A model generated the notes under the pieces. It had not been told where the DNA came from. It saw nothing but the letters and a program-made list of their open reading frames with translations, and did not search any database. A stretch of DNA of 6,138 bases from Treponema sp. (GTDB lineage: Bacteria > Spirochaetota > Spirochaetia > Treponematales > Breznakiellaceae). The translations under genes were made by a program, and so were the position numbers. Positions 4,918 through 6,138 of this stretch are shown here, piece after piece. The DNA lies in contig JAIRRU010000104.1 in assembly GCA_031255815.1 (NCBI GenBank), positions 1 to 6,138 of the forward strand, in the 5' to 3' direction. Within the stretch, counting starts at the first letter, position 1, and each line of letters opens with the position of its first letter.

Positions 4918-6138
4918 TTATTTTATGTACCGCTGTATAATTGATACGAGGTCTTTTGAGCCCATCCGGTCAAGATCCGAGAGATAGGTATTCCAGTCCG
5001 CATTACTGTTGATATTCCGGATACCGGTGATAAATTCAACACAGGCCTGTTCCTTGTAGGGTTCAAGAACAGCATTGATGTCGGATATACGGGCATTGTC
5101 GGCTTCGCTCAGAGCCAGGGGCGGTATAAAGAGATCGTTGGGCATTCCGTATTTCAGAACTTCCAGTGTGGAAAAATAGAAGAACATCTGGGTATAGGTA
5201 CCGTTATTCAGCATACTGTCCCTCAGGGCCGGGTTCCCTGTGGCAAGCCATTCTTTGGCTTCCAAAGCCCCTGTCGCCTGAGCGCCCAGACGGAAAGCGG
5301 TGCTGCGGATCATAGGATTGGACTGTTCCCAGCTGGAATTATGGGGCTGGGCGCCGTAGTTTACCAGAGCCTTCCAGATCGGTTTTTCAGCCATAAGGGA
5401 AACGGCGCCGGGATCCGGATCGTCCCAGCCTATACCTTTAGGCCCGGTATACCCGTCCAGTTCCACATCAAAATTAATGAGATAATCGTAAAGCGCTATT
5501 GCAAGTTCGGGATCTTTACACTTATCGGTTACGAAATACATGGGCCCCATTATGGACCAGAGATCCTGATTCCCCGCATTTTGCTGCCCGTTAGGGCCTT
5601 TAAGGGGAGGCAGGTAAAACGTCTCTACTCCGGGGACCGCCAGATGAGATGCGTAACCCTGAACCCAGTTGAGCGCGGGAACCCCCACTCGCGCCGGATT
5701 GCTTCCCGCAAGGCCTCTCATTTGATCCACATCGAGGGTAAATGAATCTTGCATGATAAGCCCTTCTCTGTAGAGCTCCGCCAGATAGGCCAAAGCTTCC
5801 CTAAAGCGGCTGTCCTTGTATTGTTCGGTAAGCTGCCGGTTGTTCAGGGCTAGCCCGAAATAGGAACCGGTCCATACAAAGGGCATATAGGACTTGGCAA
5901 AGTAGGCTACTACATTTTTTGTATTGGCCTTATCAAAGGCCATGGGAATTTCATCTTTCCTGCCGTTCTTGTTAAGATCGTTATCCCGTATCCACCGCAG
6001 GTAAGCGGTAAATTCATCCAGAGTCCGGGGGATCTGCCGATTATTGTCCCTGGCCCAGGGCATGTAATAAAAGATCCGGCCCTGGCCGTAGGTGCAATGG
6101 ATACAGTCGTTCACCTGGGGCAAGGCGTAGAGTTTGCC
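4918..6138 (-). CDS. Extracellular solute-binding protein of a sugar ABC transporter (LplA-like), C-terminal 406 residues; N-terminus outside window
   Basis: The frame stays open to the window edge. The first visible residues, GKLYALPQVND, are typical of the body of family-1 solute-binding proteins, so the TTG at 6123 is internal and not a start. The fold is the periplasmic-binding type that delivers oligosaccharides or related compounds to membrane permeases. Counting from the edge, a calcium-loop-like motif, DLNKNGRKDEIP (54-65, D-x-N-x-N-G-x-x-D-E), sits in the usual place in LplA-like proteins of Treponema and Paenibacillus. Other family-like stretches are LAELYREGLI (119-128), GPKGIGWDDPDPG (232-244) and the end FITGIRN...DWNTYLSDLDRMGS (369-394). 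Full-length relatives have a lipoprotein signal peptide, which is not visible here. Two permease genes commonly adjoin such genes and may lie upstream beyond 6138. The gene ends with TAA at 4920-4918, just before the phosphoesterase gene. The ligand cannot be determined from the sequence. Confidence 0.9.
   Translation of the reverse strand, partial: GKLYALPQVNDCIHCTYGQGRIFYYMPWARDNNRQIPRTLDEFTAYLRWIRDNDLNKNGRKDEIPMAFDKANTKNVVAYFAKSYMPFVWTGSYFGLALNNRQLTEQYKDSRFREALAYLAELYREGLIMQDSFTLDVDQMRGLAGSNPARVGVPALNWVQGYASHLAVPGVETFYLPPLKGPNGQQNAGNQDLWSIMGPMYFVTDKCKDPELAIALYDYLINFDVELDGYTGPKGIGWDDPDPGAVSLMAEKPIWKALVNYGAQPHNSSWEQSNPMIRSTAFRLGAQATGALEAKEWLATGNPALRDSMLNNGTYTQMFFYFSTLEVLKYGMPNDLFIPPLALSEADNARISDINAVLEPYKEQACVEFITGIRNINSNADWNTYLSDLDRMGSKDLVSIIQRYIK

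Noticed and set aside
6121..6123. TTG as the start codon of the solute-binding protein
   Set aside because: The frame continues in family-like sequence (GKLYA) up to the window edge, and a true start should precede a lipoprotein signal peptide far upstream.

Overview
All supported genes in this window lie on the minus strand, so the sequence is read right to left. The gene content suggests a spirochaete, most plausibly a Treponema-like gut species. The hints are an LplA-type solute-binding protein linked to an intracellular glycosidase, a short PriA, and a family-4 uracil-DNA glycosylase. This assignment is inference from family resemblance; no ribosomal or other phylogenetic marker is present.

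Right part (6138 to 1838): a carbohydrate-uptake and processing cluster. In transcription order it holds the C-terminal 406 residues of an extracellular sugar-binding protein of an ABC importer (its N-terminus lies outside the window), a cytoplasmic calcineurin-like metallophosphoesterase that starts 13 bp after it, and, 109 bp further on, a 691-residue cytoplasmic glycoside-hydrolase-like protein (GHL6-type TIM barrel, GATase-like beta-galactosidase domain, C-terminal beta domain). The likely division of labour is that the binding protein captures an oligosaccharide, permeases encoded outside the window import it, the hydrolase cleaves it inside the cell, and the phosphoesterase acts on a phosphorylated substituent or product. 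The gap before the hydrolase holds a 31-bp inverted repeat whose pairing is better in minus-strand RNA than in plus-strand RNA.

Middle (1837 to 1586): a 252-bp gap with no convincing gene and no clear promoter or terminator. A small hairpin at its left end would cover the Shine-Dalgarno sequence of the next gene.

Left part (1585 to 1): a genome-maintenance pair. It consists of a complete family-4 [4Fe-4S] uracil-DNA glycosylase gene and the first 282 codons of priA, the replication-restart helicase. The two overlap by one base (stop TAG and start GTG sharing a G). The visible PriA appears to lack the winged-helix domain found between the 3'-DNA-binding domain and helicase lobe 1 of E. coli PriA.

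Base composition changes sharply at the middle gap. Hand-counted 60-base lines are about 65-77% GC in the left part and about 42-48% GC in the right part, so the sugar cluster may have a different history from the repair/replication pair. No tRNA, rRNA, CRISPR array or insertion sequence was seen. The long plus-strand open frames opposite priA and the glycosylase gene are high-GC shadows.
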